Positions 22,051 through 32,233 are shown, counted from the stretch's first letter. The stretch is DNA of 64,000 nt from Lewinella sp. JB7 (GCF_024297185.1 NZ_JANCTD010000008.1:62001-126000); one strand, 5' to 3'. Numbers and translations are program-made. The notes: generated from the sequence alone by a model not told the origin.

Positions 22051-23424
22051 ATGTCCGCTACCCGGAATCGCCTACCTTATTTTCCCTTCGTCTCCGGAGC
22101 GCTCTGCACGGTGCTCGTTCTGCTGACAGCTTGCGTCTTCGTGCAGCAACGGTACCCTACGCTTCCTCCGGGCCCCTACCGGGGCGTACTCGAGCTGGAG
22201 TACAATCCGATCGTCCCCAACCCCAAGGGAGCACCGATCCCGGAAAAGCTCGACATGGAATTTGCTGAGGTGACCGGCGGACAGCTTCCCTTCAATTTCG
22301 AGGTCGTCTACGACAACGATACCACCTTTCACCTCGTCATCCATAACGGAGATGAGGAGATCGTCGTGCCGGCCGAAGACATCCTTACCGGACGTGACCA
22401 ACAGGCGGGTCGAGACACCCTCCGCATTGATTTCCCGGTGTACGACACTCACATCAGCGCCTACCACGAGGAAAACGTCATCGAAGGAGTCTGGGTCGTT
22501 CATTACCGCGACAATTACCGCATCCCCTTCAAGGCCTACTTCGGTAAGGATTACCGTTTTACCCCCTTACGCAAAGCGCCCGCGACGGATCTCAGCGGAC
22601 AGTGGGCCGTTACCTTCGCCGGCGACGCCACGGAGGACCCCTATCCCGGCGTCGCGGAGTTCAGGCAGGAGGGCAACCGCATCACCGGCACCATTCGTAC
22701 CGAAACCGGAGACTACCGCTACCTGGAGGGTACGGTACAGGCCACTAAGCTCTACCTCAGCGTATTCGACGGCAGCCACGCCTTCCTCTTCGAAGCCCTG
22801 ATCAGGGAGGACGGGTCGCTCGCCGGAACCTTTCGCAGCGGCCGCCACTACCTGACCGACTGGACCGCCCGACGGGATGATGCGGCCGAACTGACCGACC
22901 CCGACCAGCTCACCCGCCTACGCGAGGACGTACCCCTGGCCTTTGCCTTTCCCGACGTGAACGGCGACACTTTACGTCTTCGTGACGTCGCCGGACCGAA
23001 AATCATTCAGCTCTTCGGCACCTGGTGCCCCAACTGCCGCGACGAAACCAACTTCCTACAGGAGTACCTGGCGGCGAACGACACCCGGGACCTGCAGGTG
23101 ATTGCCCTGGCCTTCGAGCGCTACGGAGCTTCCGACGACCGCAGCCGGGCGGCCGTGCGCCGCTACGTAGAAAAGCAGGGAGTGGAGTGGCCCGTTCTGT
23201 TGGCGGGAAGTAACGATAAGCAGGAAGCCGGCCGTGCGTTGCCGATGCTTAACAAAGTGATCAGCTACCCAACGATGCTGTTCGTGAATCGCGATAATCG
23301 GGTACGCCGCATCCACACGGGCTTCAACGGTCCGGCTACCTCGAAGTACGCGAGCTTCAAGAAGAGCTTTGACCGCAGCGTACGGGAACTGCTTGACGAC
23401 GACCCCTCAGTACCGGCTCAGTAA
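22051..23424 (+). CDS. TlpA-like thioredoxin-fold lipoprotein
   Basis: 457 residues. A membrane segment with a lipobox-like end (LCTVLVLLTACVF) suggests a lipoprotein. The middle is beta-rich and unrecognised. From about 285 a TlpA/AhpC-TSA domain begins (VPLAFAFPDVNGDTLRLRDV), with the redox motif WCPNC near 323 in FGTWCPNCRDET and a cis-Pro region in SYPTMLFVNRD. The reaction is thiol-disulfide exchange in the periplasm. It overlaps the convergent TPR gene by 18 nt. The general family is certain; the partner is unknown. Confidence 0.8.
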   Translation: MSATRNRLPYFPFVSGALCTVLVLLTACVFVQQRYPTLPPGPYRGVLELEYNPIVPNPKGAPIPEKLDMEFAEVTGGQLPFNFEVVYDNDTTFHLVIHNGDEEIVVPAEDILTGRDQQAGRDTLRIDFPVYDTHISAYHEENVIEGVWVVHYRDNYRIPFKAYFGKDYRFTPLRKAPATDLSGQWAVTFAGDATEDPYPGVAEFRQEGNRITGTIRTETGDYRYLEGTVQATKLYLSVFDGSHAFLFEALIREDGSLAGTFRSGRHYLTDWTARRDDAAELTDPDQLTRLREDVPLAFAFPDVNGDTLRLRDVAGPKIIQLFGTWCPNCRDETNFLQEYLAANDTRDLQVIALAFERYGASDDRSRAAVRRYVEKQGVEWPVLLAGSNDKQEAGRALPMLNKVISYPTMLFVNRDNRVRRIHTGFNGPATSKYASFKKSFDRSVRELLDDDPSVPAQ

Positions 23425-24903
23425 GTCCTGCTGGTGTAGTAAAAAGTCGTTAGCCGGGTCGTGGCTCAGCGCCTCTTCGATGTAGGCGCGGGCCGGCGCG
23501 TAATCTTCTTCCGCGAAGTAGTAGTTGCTGGCGGCGACGAAGGCCGTCAGCGTCCAGAGCCGGCGATCCAGTCCACCGGGCACCTCGGCCAGTACTTTGC
23601 GGAATTCAGCGAGCGCACTCAGTCCTCCGGGCGCGTCCAGACGGGCGAAATAATCCCGCACCCGGATCGCGTGCCGCCGCAGGATCACGTCGGCGTACCG
23701 GTCGTGGCTGCGAAGGAAGGGATACTGCTCGGCCGCTTGTTCCGTCTGCGCCACGAGTTCCTCCGCGTCGGGGTAGGAGTTGCGCAGGTCGACCAGGACG
23801 AGCTCGGCCACGTAGTCTTGGTAGCGCTGGTCCGTGGGGTCCTCGGCGTGCAGGATTTCGGCCAGTTGGCGGGCTTCCTTCAGTGCTCCCTTTCCCTGGT
23901 AGTACCCCAGCAGGCGCAGCCGTTGCAGCAGTTGCAGTTCCGTACGCCATGCGGTGGCGGAGGCGGGGCTTTCGGTCAGGTACCGGGTGAGGAGGCTGGC
24001 GGCTTCCGTGGGCCGGTCTTCCGCCAGCAATGCTTCCTGGCCACCATCGAAGTGCCGTAACAGAGTCGCGGCGACGTAGCGGTTGGAGGGTTCGGCCCGC
24101 CACACCGAGAACATCCGGCGGAGGTACGCGGCCTCATCGGGGCGCTGGAGGGAAGATAGCTGCACTTTTGCCGCTTCGTCGAGCACAACGAAGGCTAGTC
24201 GTGCCTCTCGTTCCAGGGCGGTGGCCACGTGCCGCGATGTCGCCGCGTAGTCAGCGGCCGCGTAAGCCGACTGGGCCAGGCGAAACTGCTCGTAGGCGCT
24301 CAGTTGCACGAAGTTCAGCCGCTGATTCGGCCGGTAGTAGTACTGATAAAAGACACTGTCCGCCTGGGCGGGAGACAGAGCCGTCAGGTCCTGATCGAGC
24401 ATGCTGCGCACCAACGTCAGGTATTCCCGGCGAAAGGCGCGCTCGGCTTCCGGTTCGTGGGGTTGGGCGGCGGGGTTGCGCAGGAGCAAGCGTTTTCCCG
24501 CGGGGTCCAGCACCAGATAGCTTTCCCAGTGATCGACGTAGCTCTCGTACGCTATGTTGAATTCCTCGAGGGTCAGGGCAAGCAGGACCGCCGCCGTAGC
24601 GTCGTTGTACCGCCCGCTCCGGAAGGCGTCGGATAGTTCGGCGGCGGGGTCGTAGGTCCGGAACACCTGTTTTTCGTAACGTTCCAGAATCTGTTTTGCC
24701 TGACGTTTTATTGACCGCCGGTCGACCCGATCGCGGTACCGCAACTGCCGGAACACGTTTTCGAGTTGCTTCGTCAGGTAGGTGCGCTCGCTGACCGCCG
24801 TGGGCTCCTCCCCCGGGAAGAGCAAACGCAGGCGGTGGCCCAGATCGGAGGCACCGACGCGGAAACAGAACAGGAAAAGTGTGAGGAGGCAGATAATGCG
24901 CAT
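23407..24903 (-). CDS. Exported TPR-rich protein
   Basis: 498 residues with a signal peptide (MRIICLLTLFLFCFRVGAS). The rest is alpha-helical with degenerate TPR repeats, for example YEQFRLAQSAYAAADYAATS, EARQLAEILHAEDPTDQRYQ and the last repeat NYYFAEEDYAPARAYIEEAL. Probably a periplasmic scaffold protein. It converges on the TlpA-like gene. Confidence 0.65.
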   Translation of the reverse strand: MRIICLLTLFLFCFRVGASDLGHRLRLLFPGEEPTAVSERTYLTKQLENVFRQLRYRDRVDRRSIKRQAKQILERYEKQVFRTYDPAAELSDAFRSGRYNDATAAVLLALTLEEFNIAYESYVDHWESYLVLDPAGKRLLLRNPAAQPHEPEAERAFRREYLTLVRSMLDQDLTALSPAQADSVFYQYYYRPNQRLNFVQLSAYEQFRLAQSAYAAADYAATSRHVATALEREARLAFVVLDEAAKVQLSSLQRPDEAAYLRRMFSVWRAEPSNRYVAATLLRHFDGGQEALLAEDRPTEAASLLTRYLTESPASATAWRTELQLLQRLRLLGYYQGKGALKEARQLAEILHAEDPTDQRYQDYVAELVLVDLRNSYPDAEELVAQTEQAAEQYPFLRSHDRYADVILRRHAIRVRDYFARLDAPGGLSALAEFRKVLAEVPGGLDRRLWTLTAFVAASNYYFAEEDYAPARAYIEEALSHDPANDFLLHQQDLLSRY

Positions 24904-24991
24904 CAGTCGTCGGAAAATAAGGGGGTACGCTACTGCAAACGGGGGGTGGCCATCCTAAAGTACGGAAGTCAGGCAACTTCCGCGGGCGGAC

Positions 24992-25510
24992 TCAGTAGCG
25001 CTCCCGGAAAATATTGTTGTGGTGGTAGGTATGGCCACTGATCACGAAGCCCATGGCCCGGCACGTCATGGGCATTTCGCTGACCGTCCCGGTGAAGGAC
25101 AGGTCGGTTTCGCTGAAACTGTTGAACAGGGAGATCGTGCTCTTACGCACCGTACGGAACTCCTCGATCATCCGCTCGAACTCCCGGCGGGTCACGTCCA
25201 CCCAGAGGGCGTAATCGGTGTGTTCGAAGGCCGGCAGCGGGGTGGCATCATGGCGACCCAGGCACAGGGCCCGGTAGGCGAAAATGCGCTCGGCGTCGAT
25301 GATGTGTTGCAGGGCCTCCTTTACCGTCCACTTCCCGGAAGCGTAGGCGTGATTGACCTTTTCGTCCGGGAGGTTCGTCAGGTAATCCGTAAGTAATGCG
25401 GCCGAATCGTCGAGGGAAGTCCGCAGCGTGATGTCGGCGGGGACCAGGTCGATGTAGCCCGCGTAGAACGGAGCGTATTCGGCGGGGGAGAGGACGTTGC
25501 GTTTTACCAT
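24992..25510 (-). CDS. DinB superfamily protein
   Basis: 172 residues from the ATG at 25510; a longer frame upstream is compositionally unlike protein. The four-helix DinB pattern is clear: SGKWTVKEALQHIIDAERIF, FERMIEEFRTVRKSTISLFN, and the final GHTYHHNNIFRERY. The three metal-ligand His positions (His in LQHI, and HTYHH) are present. Family members include bacillithiol and mycothiol transferases; this one is of unknown substrate. Confidence 0.8.
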   Translation of the reverse strand: MVKRNVLSPAEYAPFYAGYIDLVPADITLRTSLDDSAALLTDYLTNLPDEKVNHAYASGKWTVKEALQHIIDAERIFAYRALCLGRHDATPLPAFEHTDYALWVDVTRREFERMIEEFRTVRKSTISLFNSFSETDLSFTGTVSEMPMTCRAMGFVISGHTYHHNNIFRERY

Positions 25511-25656
25511 TGGTTTGTACGGGGGTAGTGTTGTCGGGAAGAGTTGCCAAAGTACGCAGCTATTTAGTAGTTTGTCCGCTCCTGCGTCCCCGCCCGCTGA
25601 AATACCGGCGGCGGCACGCCGAAATCCTCGCGATACCTCAGAAATCATTCCACCGT

Positions 25657-26709
25657 ATGACCACCATCAAAGGCCCCGCCATATTCCTGGCTCAGTTTAT
25701 GGGCGACGAGCCCCCCTTCAATAATCTCGACGATATCTGCCGTTACATGGCCGGTCTCGGATATAAGGGCGTGCAAATCCCGACCTGGGAGAGCCGGCTG
25801 ATCGATCTGGAAAAGGCCGCCGAAAGCAAGGACTACTGCGACGAGATTAAGGGGCGGGTAGCCGAGCACGGACTGGAGATCACCGAGCTGGCCAGTCACC
25901 TGCAGGGGCAAATGGTGGCCGTCCACCCCGCCTACGACACGATGTACAACGCCTTCGCGCCGAAGGAGGCCGCCAATAACCGTAAGGCGAAGATGGAGTG
26001 GGGCACCCAGCAAATGATACTCAATGCCCGGGCCAGCGCGAACATGGGCCTGAAGGCGCATCCCACCTTCTCCGGAGCGCTGCTGTGGCCCTTCGTGTAT
26101 CCCTGGCCGCAACGGCCGGCCGGACTGGTGGACATGGCCTTCAAGGAACTCGCCGACCGCTGGCGCCCGATCCTCAACGCCTTCGACGAGGTCGGGGTCG
26201 ACGTCGGCTACGAGCTGCACCCGGGCGAGGATCTTCACGACGGCATCAGTTTCGAGATGTTCGTGGAAGCCCTGGACGGCCACGAGCGCGCCCAGATTAA
26301 TTACGATCCCAGCCACTTTATCCTGCAGCAACTAGACTACCTTACCTTCATCGACCACTACCACGAGCGCATCTGCGCTTTTCACGTCAAGGACGCCGAG
26401 TTCAATCCCACCGGTAAGCAAGGCGTCTACGGCGGGTATCAGGGATGGGCCGACCGCGCCGGTCGTTTCCGCAGCCTAGGGGACGGGCAGGTCGACTTCA
26501 AGGGCATCTTCTCCCGCCTCAGCAAGTACGACTACGACAGCTGGGCCGTCCTGGAATGGGAATGCGCCATCAAGAGCAGCGAGCAGGGGGCCGCGGAGGG
26601 AGCGCCCTTCATCGCCGAACACATCATCCAGGTCACCGAACGGGCCTTCGACGACTTCGCGGACGCGGGTACGGACGAGGCCGGTAATCGTACCATTCTG
26701 GGCCTGTAG
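25657..26709 (+). CDS. Sugar phosphate isomerase/epimerase (xylose-isomerase-like TIM barrel)
   Basis: 350 residues from the ATG at 25657, divergent from the DinB gene. The AP-endonuclease-2/xylose-isomerase barrel is evident: GYKGVQIPTWE, VGYELHPGEDLHDG, AQINYDPSHFILQQ, ICAFHVKDAEF and VLEWECAI. The metal-binding Glu, Asp, His and Glu positions (YELHPGE, YDPSH, FHVKD, EWEC) are all present. Cytoplasmic; probably acts on a keto- or inositol-type sugar. The exact substrate is unknown. Confidence 0.8.
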   Translation: MTTIKGPAIFLAQFMGDEPPFNNLDDICRYMAGLGYKGVQIPTWESRLIDLEKAAESKDYCDEIKGRVAEHGLEITELASHLQGQMVAVHPAYDTMYNAFAPKEAANNRKAKMEWGTQQMILNARASANMGLKAHPTFSGALLWPFVYPWPQRPAGLVDMAFKELADRWRPILNAFDEVGVDVGYELHPGEDLHDGISFEMFVEALDGHERAQINYDPSHFILQQLDYLTFIDHYHERICAFHVKDAEFNPTGKQGVYGGYQGWADRAGRFRSLGDGQVDFKGIFSRLSKYDYDSWAVLEWECAIKSSEQGAAEGAPFIAEHIIQVTERAFDDFADAGTDEAGNRTILGL

Positions 26710-26731
26710 GCTTACTAAAATATACCCCCCC

Positions 26732-27979
26732 TTGCTGGACAAACTTACCTTCGGATTGTGCCTAGCCCTCTGCTGTCTTTTCGCCTGCGGGGGCGATGAA
26801 TCCGTCGCCGCCGCTAGCCCCGATGAATCGCCCCGGGCCGTCACGGACTGTACCGAACTGCCTCCCGGTTCCCGCCTGCCCCGTTTCGGCACGGGAGACG
26901 GCCGGCTACTGCTGTCGTACGTAGTCTCCGATAGCAGCGGTAGCCGACTTTACGCGCGGGAATTCGCCGGCAGCGGCTGGGGCACGGAGCGGGAGGTCGC
27001 CCAGGGTGATAACTGGTTCGTGAACTGGGCCGACTTCCCCTCGGTCAAGCCTACGGGGGACAGCCTCTTTTACCACTACCTGGCGTATTCCGGCCAGGGC
27101 ACTTACGACTACGACATCCGCTTCGGGACCGGCAACACCGAGCGCGGCACCCTGCATACCGACGGGGTGGCTGCGGAACACGGCTTCGTCTCCAGCGCCC
27201 ACCTGCCGGAGGGTGGCCTGCAGATCACCTGGCTCGACGGGCGCAATACGAAGAGCGCGGATGGGGCGGCGTCCACAACGGCCCACGATCACCACGGTGG
27301 GGGCGGCGCCATGACCCTCCGCACGGCGACCCTCACCGCGGACGGTACCGTTACCGATCGCACCGAACTGGACGACCGGGTCTGTGACTGCTGCAACACG
27401 GCGACGGTGGTCACGGCTGACCGAACCCTGGTGGTGTACCGGGACCGCACCGAAGAGGAGATCCGGGACATCGGCTTCGTCAGTCGTCAACACGGGGGGG
27501 AATGGTCATCGCCCGGCCGGGTACACGCCGACGATTGGGAGGTTACGGGTTGCCCGGTCAACGGTCCGGCGCTCGCCGCCAACGAAGCCGGCGCGATCGC
27601 CGTTGCGTGGTATACGGCCGGAGACGGGAACCCCCGCATCCAGTTTGCCCGCTACGATACTACGGGGGAAGCGTTCGGTGAACCGGTGGTGCTGGAAGAC
27701 CGTGACCCCCTCGGGCGGGTGGATATTAAGCTGGGTCCGGACGGTACGGCCTACGTCCTTGGCGTATGCACTACCGACGATCCGAACCGGGCCGATATCC
27801 GTTTGTGGACCATTCCGCAAGTTGGCGAGGTGAGTTCGCAACGGATTGCCGCGATGCCGGGCACGAGAAGTTCCGGATTCCCCCGCCTGTCGTTATTCGC
27901 GGGACAGCTACGGGTAGCCTGGACGGACACCGCGGGAGAGTCCTCCGTGGTGCACGTCTGTAGCGTAGATCAGGGTTGA
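26732..27979 (+). CDS. Lipoprotein with sialidase-like beta-propeller
   Basis: 415 residues from a TTG at 26732. Signal peptide with lipobox (LALCCLFACGG). The body has repeated propeller-type strands (GFVSSAHLPEGGLQITWLDG, SRQHGGEWSSPGRVH, GPALAANEAGAIAVAWYTAG), as in exo-alpha-sialidase-like proteins. A CDCCNTA cluster in the middle may be redox- or metal-active. The Asp-box motifs of true sialidases are not obvious, so activity is doubtful. Overlaps the convergent GH140-like gene by 10 nt. Confidence 0.65.
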   Translation: MLDKLTFGLCLALCCLFACGGDESVAAASPDESPRAVTDCTELPPGSRLPRFGTGDGRLLLSYVVSDSSGSRLYAREFAGSGWGTEREVAQGDNWFVNWADFPSVKPTGDSLFYHYLAYSGQGTYDYDIRFGTGNTERGTLHTDGVAAEHGFVSSAHLPEGGLQITWLDGRNTKSADGAASTTAHDHHGGGGAMTLRTATLTADGTVTDRTELDDRVCDCCNTATVVTADRTLVVYRDRTEEEIRDIGFVSRQHGGEWSSPGRVHADDWEVTGCPVNGPALAANEAGAIAVAWYTAGDGNPRIQFARYDTTGEAFGEPVVLEDRDPLGRVDIKLGPDGTAYVLGVCTTDDPNRADIRLWTIPQVGEVSSQRIAAMPGTRSSGFPRLSLFAGQLRVAWTDTAGESSVVHVCSVDQG

Positions 27980-29331
27980 TTTCCCCGGATGATCACCACC
28001 CAGTCATTCCCTCGTCCGGGGGCGTAAGGAGGGTTCAGGATCAACAACCCGTCTTCTTCACCCGGCACGAACGGGATGATTTCCCCCGTACGGGGGTCGA
28101 ACCACGTGTAGGTGGCCTGCGGCGGCGCCCGTCGAGCGTCTAAGCGTAGGGTTTGACCATAGGGAGTGTACGCCAGTACCAGCTTTCCGTCGGGGGTACG
28201 GGCGGCCAGCGTTTCGCGTCCGCTACTGTTTGGCGCGCCGGAGAAAAATTCCGGATCGGGGTGCAGGGTATGGAAGGGTAGGGACGATAAGAGTCGCCCG
28301 AGGTGACCGATCTGGGCGGCCGCCGGATAGTGCATGGCCTCCGTCCACGGCGTACGGGCCCGGCTGATGGGTTCCCGGCCGGGCAGCCACATTTGCCAGA
28401 TGTTGTGGTTGCCGAAGGTGTGTCCGGCCGCACCCGCCAGCACGCTCCACCAGGCGGCCTGGCGCGCGTCGAAATCGTTGAACCAGCCGTTTGCCGGTTG
28501 CCAGTTTACGGGGTGGTCCTCGTAGGCCGGTTCTCCGTTCACTACGGGCTTCCCGGGATCGGCTGAGCGTACCTGCCGGGGGAAATCGTAGTTCGCGCGG
28601 TCATCGCGCCGGCCGTGGCCGCTCTGGAACATGTGGAAGTCGATCCAGGCTTCCCCGGCAAAAAAGTCGGAGGACCGGGAGCCACCCTGGGGGTGGTAAG
28701 TGATCAACTGCGACCTCCCTACGGCCTGCCGGATCCCCCTTGCCATGGCCCGGATGATGGCGAGATCTTCCGCATTCTCGGGGTTGCGATCTCCCCCGAG
28801 GATCCAGATCACGTTGTTTCGGGCGTAGCGCTCCCCGAGTAGTCGTCCGTAGATCCCGGCATTCTCGACCGTGAATATCTCCGGCCCTACCCCCCACTTC
28901 CGGTTGAACTTGTCTCCCCAGGTCGGTAGCAGCCCCAAAAATATATCTAGGCTATCGGCGAGCTCCGCGACGCGGTCTACGTAGGCGAAGTAGGGCTCGT
29001 TCAACTGCGTGGGATCGAGTTCCTTCAGGGGTAAATCCCCGTTGGCGTTTGCCGTGGTGAGCCCATCGAGTTCGGCCAGCACCACGGTCTGGATCACGTT
29101 GAATCCCTTCCGTGCGCGGTCTGTCAGGTAAGCGCGCGCTTCCGATTCCCGGGTGCGGTGGAGCAATTCCCAGGCGGTGTCTCCGAGATAAAAGAAGGCT
29201 TCGTTCCGTACGGTATCGCGTAAGTGGCTGCCGTCATCGCTTACGGAGAGCCGCCACTGGGCGCAGAGGAACAGGGGGGCGCATACGCAGGAGCAAAGTA
29301 AAAAACGCAGAAGCATACGGGGTGAATTCAT
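27970..29331 (-). CDS. GH140-like apiosidase family enzyme (DUF4038)
   Basis: 453 residues from the ATG at 29331. Signal peptide LLRFLLCSCVCAPLFLCAQ. The DUF4038 domain starts WRLSVSDDGSHLRDTVRNEA, then FFYLGDTAWELLHRTRESEA. A TIM-barrel core has NVIWILGGDRNPEN and KPVVNGEPAYEDHP, where the Asp and Glu are the likely catalytic pair. A C-terminal collagen-binding-like beta domain (YTWFDPRTGEIIPF) ends it. Known GH140 enzymes release apiose from rhamnogalacturonan II; homologues vary. It follows the TonB receptor gene by 44 nt on the same strand. Confidence 0.75.
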   Translation of the reverse strand: MNSPRMLLRFLLCSCVCAPLFLCAQWRLSVSDDGSHLRDTVRNEAFFYLGDTAWELLHRTRESEARAYLTDRARKGFNVIQTVVLAELDGLTTANANGDLPLKELDPTQLNEPYFAYVDRVAELADSLDIFLGLLPTWGDKFNRKWGVGPEIFTVENAGIYGRLLGERYARNNVIWILGGDRNPENAEDLAIIRAMARGIRQAVGRSQLITYHPQGGSRSSDFFAGEAWIDFHMFQSGHGRRDDRANYDFPRQVRSADPGKPVVNGEPAYEDHPVNWQPANGWFNDFDARQAAWWSVLAGAAGHTFGNHNIWQMWLPGREPISRARTPWTEAMHYPAAAQIGHLGRLLSSLPFHTLHPDPEFFSGAPNSSGRETLAARTPDGKLVLAYTPYGQTLRLDARRAPPQATYTWFDPRTGEIIPFVPGEEDGLLILNPPYAPGRGNDWVVIIRGNQP

Positions 29332-29375
29332 CCTCCCGCCCAAGGTACGTTCTCCGGCGGATCCGTTTCAGTACG

Positions 29376-32135
29376 TCAGAGGGAGAACCGCAGGCGGGCG
29401 AACAAGTAGCGTCCGTTGGCGCCGAACTGCTGACTGCGGCGGCTGTACAGGAAGCGTCCGTCCGATTGATTTTCCGGGGAGTTTAGGTCGGGGTAGACGT
29501 CGAGTAGATTGTTGGAGCCCACCGTCAGCTTAAGTCGGTCGCTGAAGGCGTAACCGAAGCTCAGGTCCGTCACCACCTTGCCGCTGAAGACCTGGTCGTT
29601 GTCCAGGCTGTTGGTGGCCTCGTCGACCGGTCCGAAGAAAACGTTGCGGAAGAAGACGTCGAACCGCTCGAGCACGTAATTGAAGGTCAGGTTGGCCTTC
29701 GTCCGGGGTACGGCGCTCTCCAGGAAGATCTGGCTCGTCCGGTCGAAGTAAGTATCCTCGAAGCCTTCCAGTACCGAACTGGTATTGACTTCCTCCAGGG
29801 TGGTCTTGGCAAAGGTCGCGGCCAGGGAGGTTTGCAGGCTGCCCGCGCCGAGGCGACCGTTGTGGGTGACGACCACGTCGATACCCCGCGTACGGCTGTC
29901 GATGGCATTGGCGAAGAAAGCGGCCCGGTTGGCGTTAGCCTGCTGGAGTAAGCGGCTGATCTCCCGCAGCTGGGGGGTAGCGTCACCCCCCTGGAACTGG
30001 CCCGTCAGGACCACCCGATCGTTGATGTCGATGAGGTATCCGTCGATGGTGATGCTGAGGTTGGCGGCGGGGATACGTCCCGTGAAGCCGCCGCTGTAGT
30101 TGATGCTCTTCTCCTGCTTCAGGCGGGGAATGCCGAGGAGCTGCGCCGGCCGGCTGTCGTTGCTGAAGACGCCCACCTCGAAGGGAACTCCGTCGACGAA
30201 GAGGGTGGACGTGGAATTGAAGTTGAGCTGGTGCAGGCTGGGAGCGCGAAATCCGGTGCTGGCCCCGCCGCGGAGGGTCCAGTCGTCGCTAAGCTTCAGC
30301 CGGGTCGTGAGCTTACCGTTGACGGTGGATCCGAAATCGGAATAATTTTCGAAGCGTACGGCGGCCCCGAGGAGCAGATCTTCCGTCACGTCGGCCTCCA
30401 CGTCGCCGTACACGCCAACGCTGCTGCGGTAGGCATTCACTTCGTTGTCGGGGCGGAAGCCCGGAAAGACCTGGGCGCCCCCGGGCCGGCTACGCCCCAG
30501 GGGGTCGAATACCGTACTGATGGGGCCCTGTCCGTCGCGGATTATGAGGGTGTCGCCCCCCGTCGTGACGACCTGGCTGGCCGCCCCGTAGTCGCGGTAG
30601 CTGCCTTCCTCTCCCGCCGCTATCCGGTAATTTTCCAGACGGTATTCGGCGCCAAAGGCGATGTTGAGTCCGTGCAGAGCATCGTCGAAATAGCGCCGCA
30701 CGTCCAGGTTGGCCGTATTCTGCGCGAAGCTGAACCCGCCGGCGTCGAAGGACGTCGGGCTGGCCGCTCCTAAACTCGCGTTCAGGGTGTTGTCGATCAG
30801 GTAATTGAAGCCGTTACGGCCGTATACGTTGGAAAAGTCGACCTCCCATTTATTGTACACGCTCACCATGCCCAGGGCGAGACTGGCGTCGCCGATGTTG
30901 GAGTTGATCGCAGGGAGAAACCCGTTGGGATAGATGTCGGTCACCGTCCGGCTCTGGTTCGGCAGTCGGTAGAAGCCCGTTGCGTTGCCGCGGCGGTAGT
31001 TGAGTCCCCCGAAGCTGTAGACTTCGGTGGCCGCCGCCACGGGCAACTTCAAATTATACATCACCCCACCGTTACGGAGCGCGGACTGTCCTACCCGCAT
31101 GTTGAAGTCGCTGCGTTGCAGGCCCCGGCGGCTGAGCTCCTGTTCGGTGATGTCGTCGGAGGGGGCACCGGTATAGTCCGGATTATTATAGCCGCTGAAG
31201 ATGCTTCCGGTAAACTCCCGCATCCGGTTGGTGTACTCCCGGTTGTCGAAAACGCCGGTGAAGTTGAGTGCTCCCCCAGCGTCGTTCAACTGGATGCCGT
31301 AATTGGCACTGATCTGGTTGAATTCGCCGTCGGTAGTGCCCTGGTAGTCCGGAATTTCGGAACTGAGGTAGGCACCGGTTTCGGCGTTGAGGCTCAGACC
31401 CGTCTTCTCCTTCAGGATGATGTTGATTACGCCCGCGATGGCGTCCGAGCCGTACTGGGCCGAGGCCCCGTCCCGCAGGATTTCGATTCGCTCGATGGCG
31501 GCTACGGGAATGCTATTCAGGTCCGTGCCCACGTTGCCGCGGCCGAAGGTGCCGTTGACGTTGACCAGCGAGGTATTGTGGCGCCGCTTACCGTTGATGA
31601 GTACCAGTACCTGGTCCGGGCCGAGCCCCCGCAGGGAGGCAGGATCGATGTGATCCGTGCCGTCGGATATCGTCTGGGTATTCGAGCTAAAGCTGGGGGC
31701 GACGTAGTTGAGAAGCTGATTGACGTTGGTCTGTGCCGACGCCGAGGCTACTTCCGTTACGTTCACCACATCCACGGGCACGGGGGTGGTCAGCTTGGTC
31801 CGGCCGGCCGAGCGGGACCCGATGAGAACGACCTCGTCCAGTACGGTTCCGGCGGAGAGAACGGCGTCGATGCGGTCGCTGTCCCCAATCGCGACCTCTA
31901 CGGTTCCGAACCCGAGAAAGGAGAAGACGAGGGTATTTGCGGCCTCCGGCACCGCCAGGGTATAGGTGCCTTCGGTGTCGGTAGTCGTGCCGAGCGTAGA
32001 GCCTTTAATGGTCACGTAGGCTCCCGGGAGGGGGGCTCCGGTATCGTCGGTAACCGATCCGGTGAGCGTGCGTTGGGCGGACAGGCTCGTCGTAGCGAGG
32101 AGCATTCCGCAGATCAGTAGTAGTGCGTGGGACAT
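29376..32135 (-). CDS. TonB-dependent outer-membrane receptor
   Basis: 919 residues. Signal peptide to about 20, then a carboxypeptidase-like regulatory domain (LTGSVTDDTGAPLPGAYVTI), a plug (VLIGSRSAGRTKLTTPVPVD, DQVLVLINGKRRH, IERIEILRDGASAQYGSDAI) and a C-terminal barrel ending ARLRFSL. It lacks the SusC-type features and no SusD gene is adjacent. Probably imports a siderophore, vitamin or oligosaccharide through the outer membrane with TonB energy. It lies upstream of the GH140-like gene in one operon. Confidence 0.88.
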   Translation of the reverse strand: MSHALLLICGMLLATTSLSAQRTLTGSVTDDTGAPLPGAYVTIKGSTLGTTTDTEGTYTLAVPEAANTLVFSFLGFGTVEVAIGDSDRIDAVLSAGTVLDEVVLIGSRSAGRTKLTTPVPVDVVNVTEVASASAQTNVNQLLNYVAPSFSSNTQTISDGTDHIDPASLRGLGPDQVLVLINGKRRHNTSLVNVNGTFGRGNVGTDLNSIPVAAIERIEILRDGASAQYGSDAIAGVINIILKEKTGLSLNAETGAYLSSEIPDYQGTTDGEFNQISANYGIQLNDAGGALNFTGVFDNREYTNRMREFTGSIFSGYNNPDYTGAPSDDITEQELSRRGLQRSDFNMRVGQSALRNGGVMYNLKLPVAAATEVYSFGGLNYRRGNATGFYRLPNQSRTVTDIYPNGFLPAINSNIGDASLALGMVSVYNKWEVDFSNVYGRNGFNYLIDNTLNASLGAASPTSFDAGGFSFAQNTANLDVRRYFDDALHGLNIAFGAEYRLENYRIAAGEEGSYRDYGAASQVVTTGGDTLIIRDGQGPISTVFDPLGRSRPGGAQVFPGFRPDNEVNAYRSSVGVYGDVEADVTEDLLLGAAVRFENYSDFGSTVNGKLTTRLKLSDDWTLRGGASTGFRAPSLHQLNFNSTSTLFVDGVPFEVGVFSNDSRPAQLLGIPRLKQEKSINYSGGFTGRIPAANLSITIDGYLIDINDRVVLTGQFQGGDATPQLREISRLLQQANANRAAFFANAIDSRTRGIDVVVTHNGRLGAGSLQTSLAATFAKTTLEEVNTSSVLEGFEDTYFDRTSQIFLESAVPRTKANLTFNYVLERFDVFFRNVFFGPVDEATNSLDNDQVFSGKVVTDLSFGYAFSDRLKLTVGSNNLLDVYPDLNSPENQSDGRFLYSRRSQQFGANGRYLFARLRFSL

Positions 32136-32233
32136 AGCGGCGATCGTAACATCAGGTGAAGGGTGCCCACGGTAGTGTTTACTGAAGATACGGTAAATTC
32201 TAATGGATATATAACGAGTGCCCGACCGCTTAT

